Origin: Pirellulaceae bacterium
Lineage (GTDB): Bacteria > Planctomycetota > Planctomycetia > Pirellulales > Pirellulaceae
Direction of reading: 5' to 3'
Assembly: GCA_018402565.1 (NCBI GenBank)
Contig: JAGYIQ010000010.1
Location: 1 to 64,000, forward strand
DNA: 64,000 nucleotides
Shown: one piece after another, positions 1-10,822 of the stretch
Layout of the letters: the number at the start of each line of letters is the position of its first letter
How positions within the stretch are numbered: position 1 is the first letter of the stretch
Notes under the pieces: generated by a model
Told to the model about the DNA's origin: nothing
The model's input: the letters and a program-made list of their open reading frames with translations, nothing else
The model's database searches: none
Translations under genes and position numbers: made by a program

Positions 1-70
1 TCGACGCGTTCCGCAGCGGTTAAATCAACCAGCGATTGACGCGATCCTGCCAGGTAAAATCAACGGGTGG
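1..70. repeat. Truncated ends of the dispersed inverted-repeat element
   Basis: The window opens inside a remnant of the element family seen intact at 35661-35787. The signature GACGCGTTCCGCAGCGG followed by AAATCAACCAGC matches the outer end of that element. A second, more degenerate end (GACGCGATCC...AAAATCAAC) follows directly. No gene is visible before the PDZ protein. Confidence 0.6.
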
Positions 71-190
71 CAACTGGGGTTGGACGCAGGGGGGGCGATC
101 GGTGATAATTGTGGAGCAGCAACGGGCGTGGCAGGCGTCGGGCGTTGCTGCGGGCTGGCTGAACGGTGTACTTGGGAAGGATCGCAAACG

Positions 191-1707
191 ATGGCTCATA
201 ATCTTGTTGAACGGCGTGTCTGCGAGGCCGCGAGCCAGACGGGGTGGCTGGGGGGCAGCACCGCGGGGTCGCCAGCGCGAATCCTGACGCTCGGCGGCGT
301 CTGGCTGGGGTTGCTGGTGGGACTGTTCACCGGCAGCGCTGCGGCTGTCGGCCAAGTCACGGGTTCGCGTCTGTCGGGGCCGGATTTGCAGGCGACGATT
401 GCGGATTTGCAGTCATTGGAGTTCAACAAGCGAGAAGCGGCCACCCAGCGACTGGCGGCGGCCGGATTTGACGCGATGCAACAGATCTTGCCACTGCTGA
501 CGGCCGACGATGCCGAGGTCGCCTGGCGATCGAAGGAGATCTTGATCCAGCAAGGTGTCCGGGGGGACGAAGATGCGGTTCGGCGGATCGGCTTGGTGCT
601 GCACCTGTTGACTGCGGCGGGCTACACCCAATTTTCGGATGACGCGACGGAATTCGCCAGCCGCGTGGCTCGGTTGCGTCTGTCCGACACTTTAAAACAA
701 TTGGAGGCGATGCCGGAACTGATGATCGTGGCGGGACCCGAGATGGGGGCCGTGATCGTGGGCGGCAACATGCTGCGATTGCAGGGCAACGTGATCATCG
801 CTCAGCAGCCCGCCATCGAGATTCGCCCGGACCTTCGAGGCCTGGGCCTGGGCGATGGGCTGGGCGGTGGGCGACGCCGAGCGGATCGGTTGCCAGTTGA
901 AGAGTCCGGGGAGGGGAACTCGGAGTTGGCGGAAGGCGAGACGGCTGAGGGGGATGAAGCGGAAGGCGGGGAGGCGAGCCGAGCGACCATGAGTCCCGCG
1001 GCGCAGCGGCGAGCGGTGATTGAAGCGGAGACCCCGCAGTGGCTGGCCCAGTGCTTGTCCTCGACGGACGAAGAATTGACCGCCCTGGAGACTACCTGGC
1101 GAGATTTGGGCATCCTCCCTGCCCCGAACCAATCGTTGGAGCAAGGTGGGCAAGTCTTTGAAATGCACGTCGTTAAAGCCCTCACCCCCGAGAAACTGGC
1201 GGTATTGGATCAGTTTTTCGCCAACCGCGTCATCGTCTCGTTGAACCTACAGGAAATCGACCTGTCACCCGAATTCCAAAACGTGATACTGGATGCCGCC
1301 GAAGCGGGCAAGATCCAGTACCTGAACACGGTCAAGTGCCGCTACGACTTGGCCACGTATAAAAAATTAAACGAATTCAATCGCAACGGCCGCCTGGGCT
1401 ATTGGAACTCCCAAGGTCGCGCGATGTTGGGGATCCGCACTGACAGCTTGATCGTCGGGGGGAACGCGCGCGGCCAGATGGGCGGGGCCTTGGTGGGAAC
1501 CGTCACGGTACCCTCCGCCGCCGCCGCCGCCGGTATCCTGGCGGGCGACATCATCACCAAGGTCAACGACGTGTCGGTGGAGAACTTCGAGGAACTGCGG
1601 CGGATCGTGGCAGCGTTCGATGTCGGCGACACGATCCAAGTATCGGTCGAACGGTCGGGCTTGCCCCAACCACTGAAACTGGCGGTGGAATTGATGCAGC
1701 ATGCGCA

Positions 1708-1711
<4 letters not shown>
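191..1711 (+). CDS. PDZ-domain envelope protein, about 506 aa
   Basis: The protein has an N-terminal hydrophobic stretch (about residues 30-50, ILTLGGVWLGLLVGL) that is a signal peptide or anchor, so it probably acts in the periplasm or at the membrane. A helical region with HEAT-like character follows (residues 60-160). An acidic, Glu/Gly-rich linker lies near residue 260. A C-terminal PDZ domain covers about residues 405-495 and contains the typical AGILAGDIITKVNDV segment. No protease triad was recognised, so it is more likely an adaptor than a DegP-type protease. The ATG at 191 is preferred over an upstream in-frame start at 80 because GGGAAGG precedes it and the upstream residues look non-coding. 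The specific role is unknown. Confidence 0.8.
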
Positions 1712-2261
<550 letters not shown>

Positions 2262-5200
2262 CTACCCAACCTCCCAGGCGTGGACTTCGCTGACGATGAC
2301 GTGAATGATTTCTTGCTGCCGTTGTAGCTGGCCTTTGACCAACCACACGGGAGAGCAGCGGCAGACGTCGTAGTACTTCTTCCAGGTCTGCGGGTGGACG
2401 ATCAAGTTTGCTTGGCCGGTCTCGTCTTCCAAAGTCACGAATGTGATGCCTTTGGCTGTCCCCGGCCGCTGCCGCATGATCACCAAGCCGCCCAGCCACA
2501 GGTAACGCGACTTGAGGTCCGAAAGTTCCGCACAGGTGACGGCCCCGCGAGTCGCCAGGGCGGGACGTTGGAAGGCGATCGGGTGCCCCTTGAGCGACAG
2601 GCCCGCTCGCTCATAATCCTGCAACACTTCCTCGAAGAGCGTCTGGCACGGCAGATCGACATATTCATCTTCCTCGGCCAATTGCGCGAATAACGGTTGT
2701 CGCTGGCTATCCACAGGCCGCGCCAAACTCTGCCACAAGGCTTGGCGACGATTCAACCCCAGGGACTGAAAGCAATCGGCGTTGGCCAAGACCTTGCGCA
2801 GGGGAACGGGCAATTGAGTCCGGCGGTCAAAATCCGCAAAATCACGAAATGGCGCTACGCCGCGGGCCCGAGTCACCGCATCCGCGGCCTCTTGGGTCAT
2901 GCCCTTGAGCAGGGAGAACCCCAGACGTACGGTGTGCTGGTCGCAGAGTTGCGAATCCCAGTTGCTGTGCGCAACATCGACGCCATGAACCACCACGCCG
3001 TTCCCCTGGGCTTCGCGAATTAACTGCGCTGGGCGATAAAATCCCATCGGTTGGCTATTCAGCAGCGCGGCCAAGTAGGCGGCGGGGTAGTGGCACTTGA
3101 GATAAGAGGTGGCGTAGGCCAACAGCGCGAACGACGTGGCGTGACTCTCGGGAAAGCCGTATTCGCCGAAGCCCATGATCTGCTGAAAGACTCGCTCGGC
3201 GAATTCCGCCGTCAGATCGTTCTTGACCATGCCACTGACCAGCTTCTCGCGGAAGTGGGTCAGGTCCCCGTCCCGACGCCAAGCGCCCATGGCCTTGCGG
3301 AGCGAGTCGGCTTCTCCCGGCGTAAAATCCGCCAAGTCGATGGCCATCCGCATGACTTGTTCTTGGAAAATCGGCACACCGTGGGTCTTGCCCAAGATCC
3401 GTTCCACGCGAGCGTTCGGGTAAGTGACTTGTTCCAGGCCAGCCCGACGACGCAACAGCGGGTGGACCATCTGGCCCTGGATCGGCCCTGGACGTATCAA
3501 GGCCACCTCGATCACTAGGTCGTAGAAGCAGCGGGGGCGGAGCCGCGGCAGGGTCGCCATCTGCGCGCGGGATTCGATTTGAAACACGCCCATGGTCTCC
3601 GCGCGGCAGATCATGTCGTACGTTGCCTCGTCGTTGGCCGGGATCGAGGCCAAGTCCAGTTCGACACCCAGGACATCGCGGATCAGACCAAACGCCCGAT
3701 GCAGGCAGCTCATGATGCCCAGGCCCAAGCAATCCACCTTGAGGATCCCCAGCTCGTCCAGGTCGTACTTGTCCCACTGAATCACGCTGCGACCGGGCAT
3801 CGACGCGTTCTCGATTGGCACGATCTCCTCCAGCGGCGTCTGGCTGAGGACCATGCCGCCGGGATGCTGCGACAAGTGCCGCGGGTGGCCGATCAATTGG
3901 TCCACCAAGCCGACTAACTGGCGGCCCGCTAGGCTGGTTGGATCGATCCCGACCTGTTGGCAGCGGAGCGGGAGTTCGGGATCACGATGATAGCGATCGA
4001 CGCGTTTGGACAGCGCATCGATGCGTTCCAATGAAAAGCCGAGGGCCTTGCCCACATCGCGAATGGCCGACCGCAGACAGTAGCTGGTGTTGACCCCCGT
4101 CATGCCCGCGCGTTGCCGGCCATACTTCTCGTAAATGTACTGCAGGACCTCCTCACGGCGTTGGTGTTCGAAGTCGACATCGATGTCTGGCGGCTCGTTC
4201 CGTTCTCGCGACACAAACCGCTCGAACAACAAGTCACTCTCGGCGGGGTTCACCGCAGTGACGTGCAGACAGTAGCACACGGCCGAATTGGCTGCCGAAC
4301 CGCGGCCTTGGCAGAGGATGTCTCGACTGCGAGCGAATTGAACAATATCATAAACAGTCAGAAAATACGCCTCGTAACGGAGTTCCGCGATCAGCGTCAG
4401 TTCATGCTCCAAGGTCTGTTGGACTTGCGGGGGAATGCCCGCGGGGTACCGCCGCGCTGCGCCTTCGTAGGTCAATTGGCGGAGAAACGCCATCAGCTCG
4501 ACGCCCGCCGGTGCCATCTCGGTCGGGTAATCGTAGCGGAGCTCGTCCAGTGAGAACTGGCACTGCCGAGCGATCTCGGCGGAGGCTTCGTAGGCGGCGG
4601 GCAGCACGCTCCGCCAATCGTCCCGGTCCGTGGGGGCTTGCAGGTGCCGCTCGCAGTTGACCGTCAAGGGCGACCTTTCCAAATCGACCATCTGGCCGTC
4701 AGCCAACTCGGGGATCGAGCGCCCCAGGCGGATGGCGGTCATGATGTCCAGCAGCGGTTGTCGCTGGCGGTCGTGGCAGCGAACTTCGGGGGCCATGACC
4801 AACGGCAACTGCCAGGCAGCGGCGACCTGCTGCAGTCGCGCGACCACGGCCGCGTCGTTGGGCCCTTTGGCCAAATCGACGACCAAGTAAGCTCGCGGGC
4901 CGAACGCCTCACGCCAGATCGCCGCCCACGACGCCAACTGTTTCGGCGTCGAACCGGTCGGGATCATACCGAGAATCAAGCCATCGGCAGCGGCCGCCAC
5001 ATCCGCGACTCGCAGTTCGTAGGTGCCTTTCTCCGCGCGGCAGCGTCCGTGGCTAATCAAACGAGCCAGGTTGGCGTAACCGCGGCGGTCGATCACCCAG
5101 AGGAGGACGCGGGGCCCGTCGACCAGGGTCAGGCGGGCGCCGACGATCAAGGGCAAGCCAAGCTGTTTGGCCGCGATGTGGGCCTTGGGGATCCCGGCCA

Positions 5201-5333
5201 AGGTGCCGTCGTCGGTGATCGCCAGGCCGCGGTAGCCCAACGCCGAAGCCTGGGCGACGAGTTCCTTGGGGTGAGACGCGGCTTGCAGGTACGAATAGTT
5301 CGTTACCGTCTGCAATTGGACCCAATCCGTCAC
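2262..5333 (-). CDS. dnaE2: Error-prone DNA polymerase III alpha subunit (DnaE2/ImuC type), 1023 aa
   Basis: This is a C-family DNA polymerase used for damage-induced translesion synthesis. The N-terminal PHP domain begins with a degenerate YSYLQAASHPKEL motif, the form usual in DnaE2 where the first metal-binding histidines are lost. The palm carries PPDIDVDFEHQRREEV (about residues 381-396) and the third acidic residue in ILKVDCLGLG (about 530). A C-terminal OB-fold segment contains GITFVTLEDETGQANLIV. The length fits DnaE2 (about 1000-1080 aa) and is shorter than replicative DnaE (about 1160). The GTG at 5333 is chosen because GGAGGT lies exactly six bases upstream; a further in-frame start 22 codons upstream has no such site. 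No imuA, imuB or lexA lies beside it. Confidence 0.93.
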   Translation of the reverse strand: MTDWVQLQTVTNYSYLQAASHPKELVAQASALGYRGLAITDDGTLAGIPKAHIAAKQLGLPLIVGARLTLVDGPRVLLWVIDRRGYANLARLISHGRCRAEKGTYELRVADVAAAADGLILGMIPTGSTPKQLASWAAIWREAFGPRAYLVVDLAKGPNDAAVVARLQQVAAAWQLPLVMAPEVRCHDRQRQPLLDIMTAIRLGRSIPELADGQMVDLERSPLTVNCERHLQAPTDRDDWRSVLPAAYEASAEIARQCQFSLDELRYDYPTEMAPAGVELMAFLRQLTYEGAARRYPAGIPPQVQQTLEHELTLIAELRYEAYFLTVYDIVQFARSRDILCQGRGSAANSAVCYCLHVTAVNPAESDLLFERFVSRERNEPPDIDVDFEHQRREEVLQYIYEKYGRQRAGMTGVNTSYCLRSAIRDVGKALGFSLERIDALSKRVDRYHRDPELPLRCQQVGIDPTSLAGRQLVGLVDQLIGHPRHLSQHPGGMVLSQTPLEEIVPIENASMPGRSVIQWDKYDLDELGILKVDCLGLGIMSCLHRAFGLIRDVLGVELDLASIPANDEATYDMICRAETMGVFQIESRAQMATLPRLRPRCFYDLVIEVALIRPGPIQGQMVHPLLRRRAGLEQVTYPNARVERILGKTHGVPIFQEQVMRMAIDLADFTPGEADSLRKAMGAWRRDGDLTHFREKLVSGMVKNDLTAEFAERVFQQIMGFGEYGFPESHATSFALLAYATSYLKCHYPAAYLAALLNSQPMGFYRPAQLIREAQGNGVVVHGVDVAHSNWDSQLCDQHTVRLGFSLLKGMTQEAADAVTRARGVAPFRDFADFDRRTQLPVPLRKVLANADCFQSLGLNRRQALWQSLARPVDSQRQPLFAQLAEEDEYVDLPCQTLFEEVLQDYERAGLSLKGHPIAFQRPALATRGAVTCAELSDLKSRYLWLGGLVIMRQRPGTAKGITFVTLEDETGQANLIVHPQTWKKYYDVCRCSPVWLVKGQLQRQQEIIHVIVSEVHAWEVG

Positions 5334-5605
5334 ACTGTCACCTCCACCGTCCGGCAATCCAACCGCGTTCAAGCGGGAGCTGCGTTTGCCAACGAGCAAA
5401 CCTGTAGCCTACGAGCAGCGGCCCGCAACGAAGGTCGTGGGGGGGCTTGGGATCGCATGGGCCGTATGAGTCATACGAGTCGTATGGCGTCGACAGGAGG
5501 CCTAGTCATTGCCCGACGGATGGCTCCCACCGGCCAAGCGTGTGTCCCGCGCCCACGACGAGCTGCTTCCTGTGGCTGATTGGCTTTTCGATTTTGCCAG
5601 ACCGG

Positions 5606-7027
5606 TTAGCGTCGTGGCTTGTAGATCTCGGTGGCGGTCCCGTAGAACACCTCGGCGGCATTCATCAGGGTTTCGGTCAGCGTCGGGTGCGGGTGGACAC
5701 TCTCGGCCAGATCGCGAGCGGTGGCGCCCATTTCGACGGCCAGTACGGCTTCGCCGATCAGGTCACCGGCGTTGGGGCCGCAGATCCCGACACCCAAGAC
5801 GACTTCGGTTTCTGGATCAAAAATGACCTTCGTCAGTCCCTCGGTGCGGCCCAACGCTTGGGCTCGGCCACTGGCGGCCCACGGGTACGTGGCCACAAAC
5901 ACGTTTCGGCCGCTGGCCTTGGCCTCGGTTTCGGTCAGCCCGGTCCAGGCGATTTCTGGATCGGTGAAGACGACGGCGGGGATGCAGCGTTTGTCGAACA
6001 CGGCGGGGTGGCCTGCGACGACTTCGGCTGCGACGCGTCCCTCGTGCGAGGCCTTGTGCGCCAGCATCGGTTGGCCAGCGATGTCGCCGATGGCCAGGAT
6101 ATGCGGGTCGGCGGTGCGTTGTTGCTTGTCGACTTCCACGAAGCCCTGGGCGTCGACGCGGACCTGGGTATTCTCCAGGCCGATGCCACGAGAATTCGGT
6201 CGGCGGCCGACCGAGACCAAGACGCGGTCGTAAGTTTCGGAGCCAAACTTATTGGGCCCCTCGAAGGCCACCTCGACCTTGTCCCCCTTGGTGCCGACGG
6301 TGCCGACCTTGGTGCCGGTGTAGATCCGACCGCCGAACAGGTGCTGCAGGCGTTTCTCCAGCGGCTTGACCAGGTCCCGATCGGCTCCGTTCATCAAATC
6401 CGGCGAGAGCTCCACGACGCTGATTTCCGTTCCCAAGTGGGCGTAGACAGTGGCCATCTCCAGGCCGATGTAGCCGCCGCCGATCACCAGCATTTTCTCC
6501 GGGATGTCCTTCAGCTCGAGGGCCCCGTCGGAGGTCATGACGCGGTCCGAGCCGACGTTGAAGGCCGGCGGCAGGGCCGGTACGCTCCCAGCGGCCAGGA
6601 TGCAGTGATCAAACGTCAGTTTGCCACCGGCCGGAATGGACGGATCGTCGCCCTCGAGCCGCAGCGTGGTCGAGTTCTCAAAGACGCCTTTGGCCTTGAT
6701 GATCGTCACGTTCCGCTTCTTGCTCAGACCCGCCAAGCCGGCGGTCAGGGTCGAGATGACCTTGTTCTTGCGAGCGCGGAGGGTATCCAGCGAAATTTGT
6801 GGCTGGTTGAAGCTCACGCCCCACTCGGACGTCAACTCCTGGGCCTCCTCCATCACACGGGCGACGTGCAGCAGGGCCTTGGAGGGGATGCAACCGCGGA
6901 GCAAGCAGGTGCCGCCCAATTTGCCCTCGGCTTCGACGATCGCGACTTCCAAACCCATGTCCGCGGCCAAAAACGCGGCGGCGTAACCACCGGGGCCACC
7001 GCCCAAGACGACAACTTTTGAATGCAT
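5606..7027 (-). CDS. lpdA: Dihydrolipoamide dehydrogenase (E3), 473 aa
   Basis: This FAD flavoenzyme reoxidises dihydrolipoamide in 2-oxoacid dehydrogenase complexes and/or the glycine cleavage system, using NAD+. The FAD-binding GGGPGGYAAA motif is at residues 9-18. The redox disulfide is C41-C46 in GGTCLLRGCIPSK. A second Rossmann motif (VIGGGYIGLE) lies near residue 180. The active-site HPHPTLTE lies near the C-terminus, where the His-Glu pair of the partner subunit is expected. The length matches the family. The start is supported by AGAGGAAA about ten bases upstream. No E1 or E2 genes are adjacent, so the enzyme is encoded away from its complex here. The 270 bp between it and dnaE2 hold only a short imperfect ATGAGTCATACGAGTCGTATG repeat patch near 5465. 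Confidence 0.95.
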   Translation of the reverse strand: MHSKVVVLGGGPGGYAAAFLAADMGLEVAIVEAEGKLGGTCLLRGCIPSKALLHVARVMEEAQELTSEWGVSFNQPQISLDTLRARKNKVISTLTAGLAGLSKKRNVTIIKAKGVFENSTTLRLEGDDPSIPAGGKLTFDHCILAAGSVPALPPAFNVGSDRVMTSDGALELKDIPEKMLVIGGGYIGLEMATVYAHLGTEISVVELSPDLMNGADRDLVKPLEKRLQHLFGGRIYTGTKVGTVGTKGDKVEVAFEGPNKFGSETYDRVLVSVGRRPNSRGIGLENTQVRVDAQGFVEVDKQQRTADPHILAIGDIAGQPMLAHKASHEGRVAAEVVAGHPAVFDKRCIPAVVFTDPEIAWTGLTETEAKASGRNVFVATYPWAASGRAQALGRTEGLTKVIFDPETEVVLGVGICGPNAGDLIGEAVLAVEMGATARDLAESVHPHPTLTETLMNAAEVFYGTATEIYKPRR

Positions 7028-7163
7028 GACGTATGATTTCCTCTCGGTGAAAAGCCTCTGCTAGCAGCCCCGCCCCAGATCGAGTCAAAGTTTAGCAGAT
7101 ATTCGGATTTTCCCAAGACGGTAGGCCTCTCGGGCTGGGTAGAAAAACCGAGGGCGATTGAAC

Positions 7164-7193
7164 TTGACAGTGGGCCGGATCGTGCGTGATAAT
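7164..7193 (+). promoter_or_regulatory. Sigma-70-type promoter for the glycosyltransferase pair
   Basis: A perfect TTGACA (7164-7169) is followed after an 18-bp spacer by GATAAT (7188-7193). It sits 57 bp before the ATG at 7251 and overlaps an upstream in-frame start candidate at 7158, which argues for the 7251 start. Confidence 0.5.
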
Positions 7194-7250
7194 CCCGACC
7201 ACGCGGACGGAACCGCGGCTCAAGAGCTTTCACAGGGAAGTGAACGACCC

Positions 7251-8133
7251 ATGGCGCACACGATCATCTTACCGTACTTCAGCGAAGAAGAAGTCGATCG
7301 CTACCTCAAGATCGTACAGCACATGGGCCAGTTGGGTCCGCAGCAGTGCGAGTTCAATTTCTTGTTGGCGGCCAGTCCGAGGATTGCTCCGAGCGAGCGA
7401 TTGGAACTGGCGTGTCGGGATGTCGCACCAACTTACTCCTTCCAATGCCCGACGCAGATCTTTGGGTACCCGCAGGGTCCGACCGCGATGTTCTGGGATG
7501 CGATGGACTACACGCAGGCCCATTTGCAGGACGATGCTGACGGCTTCGCCTTGTGGCTGGAGTCGGACATGATCCCCGTTAAGTCCGATTGGCTGGATCG
7601 CTTGGACGCCGAGTGGCACAGCGAGGGCGTGACGCCGGTTGTCATGGGATGTTATGTGCCGGAATTGTACAAATCTCGCTTTATGCGAGAAAAGCGGTTG
7701 GTGCTGCACGAGCATATCAATGGTGGGGCTTGCTACAACAAGCGGTTGTCGAGTCTGATGCCGGAGTCCATCCGCAGCGATGTGTTTGACATGGTCATCT
7801 ATCGTGAGGCCAAACAGGTCTGGGCTGACAATCTGCAGCGAGCAGATCATGTTCAGTACGACGCAGCGGGCGCGGCGGGATGTGATGGACGACCAGAAGG
7901 TCTTGCTGCATGGCTTTATGCAAGATAAGGATCTATTTTTGGAGCTTTGCTGTGCCCCGTTGACTGAGCGTGAGCAACGCTTGAAGCCATGGAATCAATT
8001 GCTGGACGCGATTGAAGACATGCAGCGTCAGGTCAAGATGCTGTGGGTGCGTCGCGGGCGCCACGCGGTTCTGGAGAATATGTACCACGCGAAACGGAAA
8101 CTCAGTCGCCAAAATCGGCGCGACGCGGCTTGA
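7251..8133 (+). pseudogene. GT-A-like glycosyltransferase gene with an apparent frameshift
   Basis: The first part (from ATG 7251) reads MAHTIILPYFSEEEVDRYL and continues through a region with ALWLESDM, a plausible DxD-like metal/nucleotide-sugar motif of a GT-A fold. That frame closes at 7928. The second part lies one frame over, from about 7820 to 8133, and starts SGLTICSEQIMFSTTQRARR. It carries on as the natural continuation, with a charged helical end. The switch falls near CAGGTCTGGG at about 7817-7826 and fits one inserted base. With the frame restored the product is about 293 aa. It could be a true pseudogene, a sequencing or assembly indel, or two overlapping genes. The next gene is also a glycosyltransferase with frameshifts. 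Assignment as a glycosyltransferase is moderate: it rests on fold-like features and context. Confidence 0.6.
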
Positions 8134-8201
8134 GCGATCCCTGCCGTTCGTTACGGAGCATCTTTTGAGGACTTGCTGCTTTGCATCTGCCGGTTGCGCC
8201 C

Positions 8202-9711
8202 ATGGGCTTTAATGTTGCACATCTTTCGACATTCCCCCACGGGGGAGCTGGTATGGCGGCGGCCAGCATCCACCAGGGCCTGTTGCAGGCGGGCGTGAGC
8301 AGCCGCTTTTATTATCAAGACAATCAATCTTCGCGAACACTCGACGCGTCCTTCATGCCGCTGCAACGCTTGGTGACCGAGCAGCCAGCGAGCGAGGCGC
8401 CGTGGTACCTGCCCTGGGAGGCACACACACGGAAGCGGCATCATCGTCAACGAGTGCGGGAAGTCTGCCGTTATTACGAATTGCACTTGCGCGACAATGA
8501 CCGCCAGACGGAAGTGTTCTCGCAGCCAGAACTGGTCCACGAGACGCATGTGGCGCGGCCCGACTTTCCGCATCAGTTACTGCACTTGCATTGGACGGCC
8601 TTCGCGCTGGATTGGCCCTCGTTCTTCCGCTCGCTGCCACGCCGCCTGCCGATCGTCTGGACGTTGCACGACCAGAACCCGTACACGGGCGGCTGTCACT
8701 TTACGACCGGCTGCGAGCGGTTCCGAACGGGCTGCGGCCAGTGCCCGCAGCTGCTGGCTCCGGGTCCGCATGACCTGAGTCGGCACGCCTTCGCGGTGAA
8801 ACAGGCCCTGTTGACGGGTCGCGAGCTGCACGTGGTGGCCCCGAGTCGCTGGATGTTGACCGAGGCCCAGAAGTCGCCCATTTTTCGCGGAGCCAAATCG
8901 TTTACTCAGATTCCCTACGGCTTGGACGTGGCGGCACTGGAGCCTGAGGCGGGGCGGGAAGCGTTTCGCGGCCAGCGGCTGTTGCCCACGATCTTGTTCG
9001 GTGCCGAGGACCTGAAGAACGCCCGGAAAGGGGTGCAATACGCCATCGAGGGCATCAACCACCTCGTTCGCCTAGTCAGCCAAACGGATTCCGGCCAAAC
9101 ACCTGCTGGCGAAGTTGGATCAGGGCACGATTTATCAAGCGGCGGCAGTTCAAGCCCAGGCGTTTCGGGGCCAGGTCGCGGTGCCAGCGGCGTTTTGGGT
9201 CGTGGGCCAGCCAGAAAGCGTCTGCGACTGTGGACGTTCGGCAAGGCCTTGCCCGACGACTTGTTGCAGCGATTGGATCCGGCCATCGAGGTGAAACAGT
9301 GGGGCTTTGTGTCGGACCGACGGTTGCAGGGCCAGTTGTACCGAGCGGCGGACGTGTTTTGGTTGCCGTCCTTGGAGGACAACCAGCCGCAGACGGCATT
9401 GGAGGCGATGGGCTGTGGCACGCCGGTGGTTGGATTTGACGTGGGCGGGGTCCCGGAAATTGTGCGTCACCAGCAGACCGGCCTGATCGTGCCGCCGCGC
9501 GATTCCGCTGGCCTGGCTGGGCCACGTGGGATTTGCTCCAGGACCGCCGCTTGCGGCAGCGACTGTCGGCGGCGGGGCGGCAATGGTCCGCCAAGAGTAC
9601 TCGCCCGAGCGCCAGAGCCGCGGGTACTTGGACTTGTACGCTCGACTGTTGGGGGGTGTCCCCGACCGCCGATCTAGCCCAGCTCCGCTGCAGCCAACGG
9701 CCGATCGCTAA
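8202..9711 (+). pseudogene. GT-B (GT4-type) glycosyltransferase gene with several apparent frameshifts
   Basis: The N-terminal half matches GT4 family sugar transferases: NVAHLSTFPHGGAGMAA at the start, then LHWTAFALDW, VWTLHDQNPYTGGCH and GCERFRTGCGQCPQL. The C-terminal donor-binding half has PSLEDNQPQTALEAMGCG and PVVGFDVGGVPEI. The reading frame is broken at least twice near the 3' end: RDSAGLA in one frame, ATWDLLQDRRLRQRL in the next, then QEYSPERQSRGYLDLYARLL in the third, which ends at 9711. A stretch at about 9076-9215 also reads better one frame over (LAKLDQGTIYQAAAVQAQAF), with a return at about 9215. The uncorrected frame ends at 9677. ATG 8202 is preferred over a TTG at 8181. Family assignment is firm; integrity is in doubt. 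Confidence 0.75.
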
Positions 9712-9925
9712 CGGCCCGTCCGCAGTCAAACCGCCGAATCGGCAATCAGCCGGAGTGCCTTCGCACCCGGTTTGTGCCTTATTTGTGGACGATTTCTAAT
9801 CGCGACTCCAGCAAGGGTTCCGCCATGCCCGCCCGGGCCACATGGGGCGCGGCGGAGGGAACGCCATCTTGGGACCAGGCATGGCCGGTCCTGCCGTGGA
9901 CCGACAGGCAGAATCTCGGGAGCTG

Positions 9926-9954
9926 GCAAATTTAGGAGGTTTTTAGATTTGCCT
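9926..9954. promoter_or_regulatory. 29-bp palindrome upstream of the TetR gene, candidate operator
   Basis: GGCAAAT and ATTTGCC arms flank a 15-bp centre, 117 bp before the tetR start. TetR-family operators are commonly palindromes of this size close to their own gene. The centre contains GGAGGTTTTT, so a terminator for the upstream glycosyltransferase gene is an alternative reading. The rest of the 9712-10070 gap holds one copy of the ACCGGG-type repeat (9748-9773) and nothing else recognised. Confidence 0.35.
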
Positions 9955-10070
9955 ATCTTAACACCTTGAATCAGACTGGGGTGGACGGCCAGTCCTGCGT
10001 GCTGGTTTTGGACGGGAACTTAGCCAGCGTTTTCGGGTGTGGCGCGGCGGTGTTATTGACGAGAGCGTAA

Positions 10071-10760
10071 ATGAGTGCATCGACGAAAGAGCGTATTTTT
10101 GAAGTCGCCGGGCCAGTATTTGCTGAAAAAGGCTTCCAAGCCACGACCGTGCGGGAACTTTGCGTCAAGGCCACGGTCAATGTCGCGTCTATCAATTATT
10201 ACTTTGGCGACAAGAAAAACCTTTACTCTGAGCTGGTGCGTCATGCTCAGCAGCGTTGTGAAGCCCAGCACCCACTGCCGAGCTGGGAGGCCGAAACGCC
10301 CCACGATCAGCGGCTGTATGAGCTGATCCGCACATTTTTGCTGCAATTGAGCGTCGCGGAGACGGCGTCGTGGGAGGTGCAGTTGTTGATGCGGGAGGTG
10401 TTGTACCCGAGCAACGGCGGCGCTCAGGTCGCAGACGAGTACTTTTCGCCGTTTTTTAAGACCTTGCTGGAGATCATCGAGGGCTTGAGCCCGGTGGAGC
10501 TGAGTTACGATCGTTTGGCGGGTTACGGCATCAGCGTCTTGAGTCAGTGCCTGATCTATCGCTATGGCTTCCAGACCTTGCAGCAGATTGCTCCCGCGGC
10601 ATTGGGCGATGGGGAGCACATCGACGTCGACCGCTTGGCTCGACAAATTGTCGACTTTTCCCTGGCGGCGATCTGCGGCGGACGCCAACCCGGCGAGACG
10701 CCGAAGTCGGAAAAAAACGCCAACGGTACCGTTAAGTCTTTGCAATATTCGTCGAATTAG
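10071..10760 (+). CDS. TetR-family regulator of the CecR/YbiH type, 229 aa
   Basis: The N-terminal helix-turn-helix (about residues 8-55) reads KERIFEVAGPVFAEKGF, then TVRELC and INYYFGDKKNLY, the classic TetR DNA-binding signature. The C-terminal ligand domain resembles that of CecR-like regulators (LLMREVLYPS near residue 105 and long amphipathic helices after it). It sits upstream of, and in the same direction as, a membrane-fusion protein and an RND pump. It is therefore most simply a local repressor of that efflux system. The gene is intact, unlike its neighbours on both sides. The effector is unknown. Confidence 0.88.
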   Translation: MSASTKERIFEVAGPVFAEKGFQATTVRELCVKATVNVASINYYFGDKKNLYSELVRHAQQRCEAQHPLPSWEAETPHDQRLYELIRTFLLQLSVAETASWEVQLLMREVLYPSNGGAQVADEYFSPFFKTLLEIIEGLSPVELSYDRLAGYGISVLSQCLIYRYGFQTLQQIAPAALGDGEHIDVDRLARQIVDFSLAAICGGRQPGETPKSEKNANGTVKSLQYSSN

Positions 10761-10822
10761 TTGTTTGCACTGTGGATCATCTGGGCAATTTTCTCGATTC
10801 CGGTTACCCTGAACGCTCTCAC

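Noticed and set aside
5447-7021. 524-aa plus-strand frame opposite lpdA
   Set aside because: It is a shadow: the minus strand encodes an unmistakable dihydrolipoamide dehydrogenase with all motifs.
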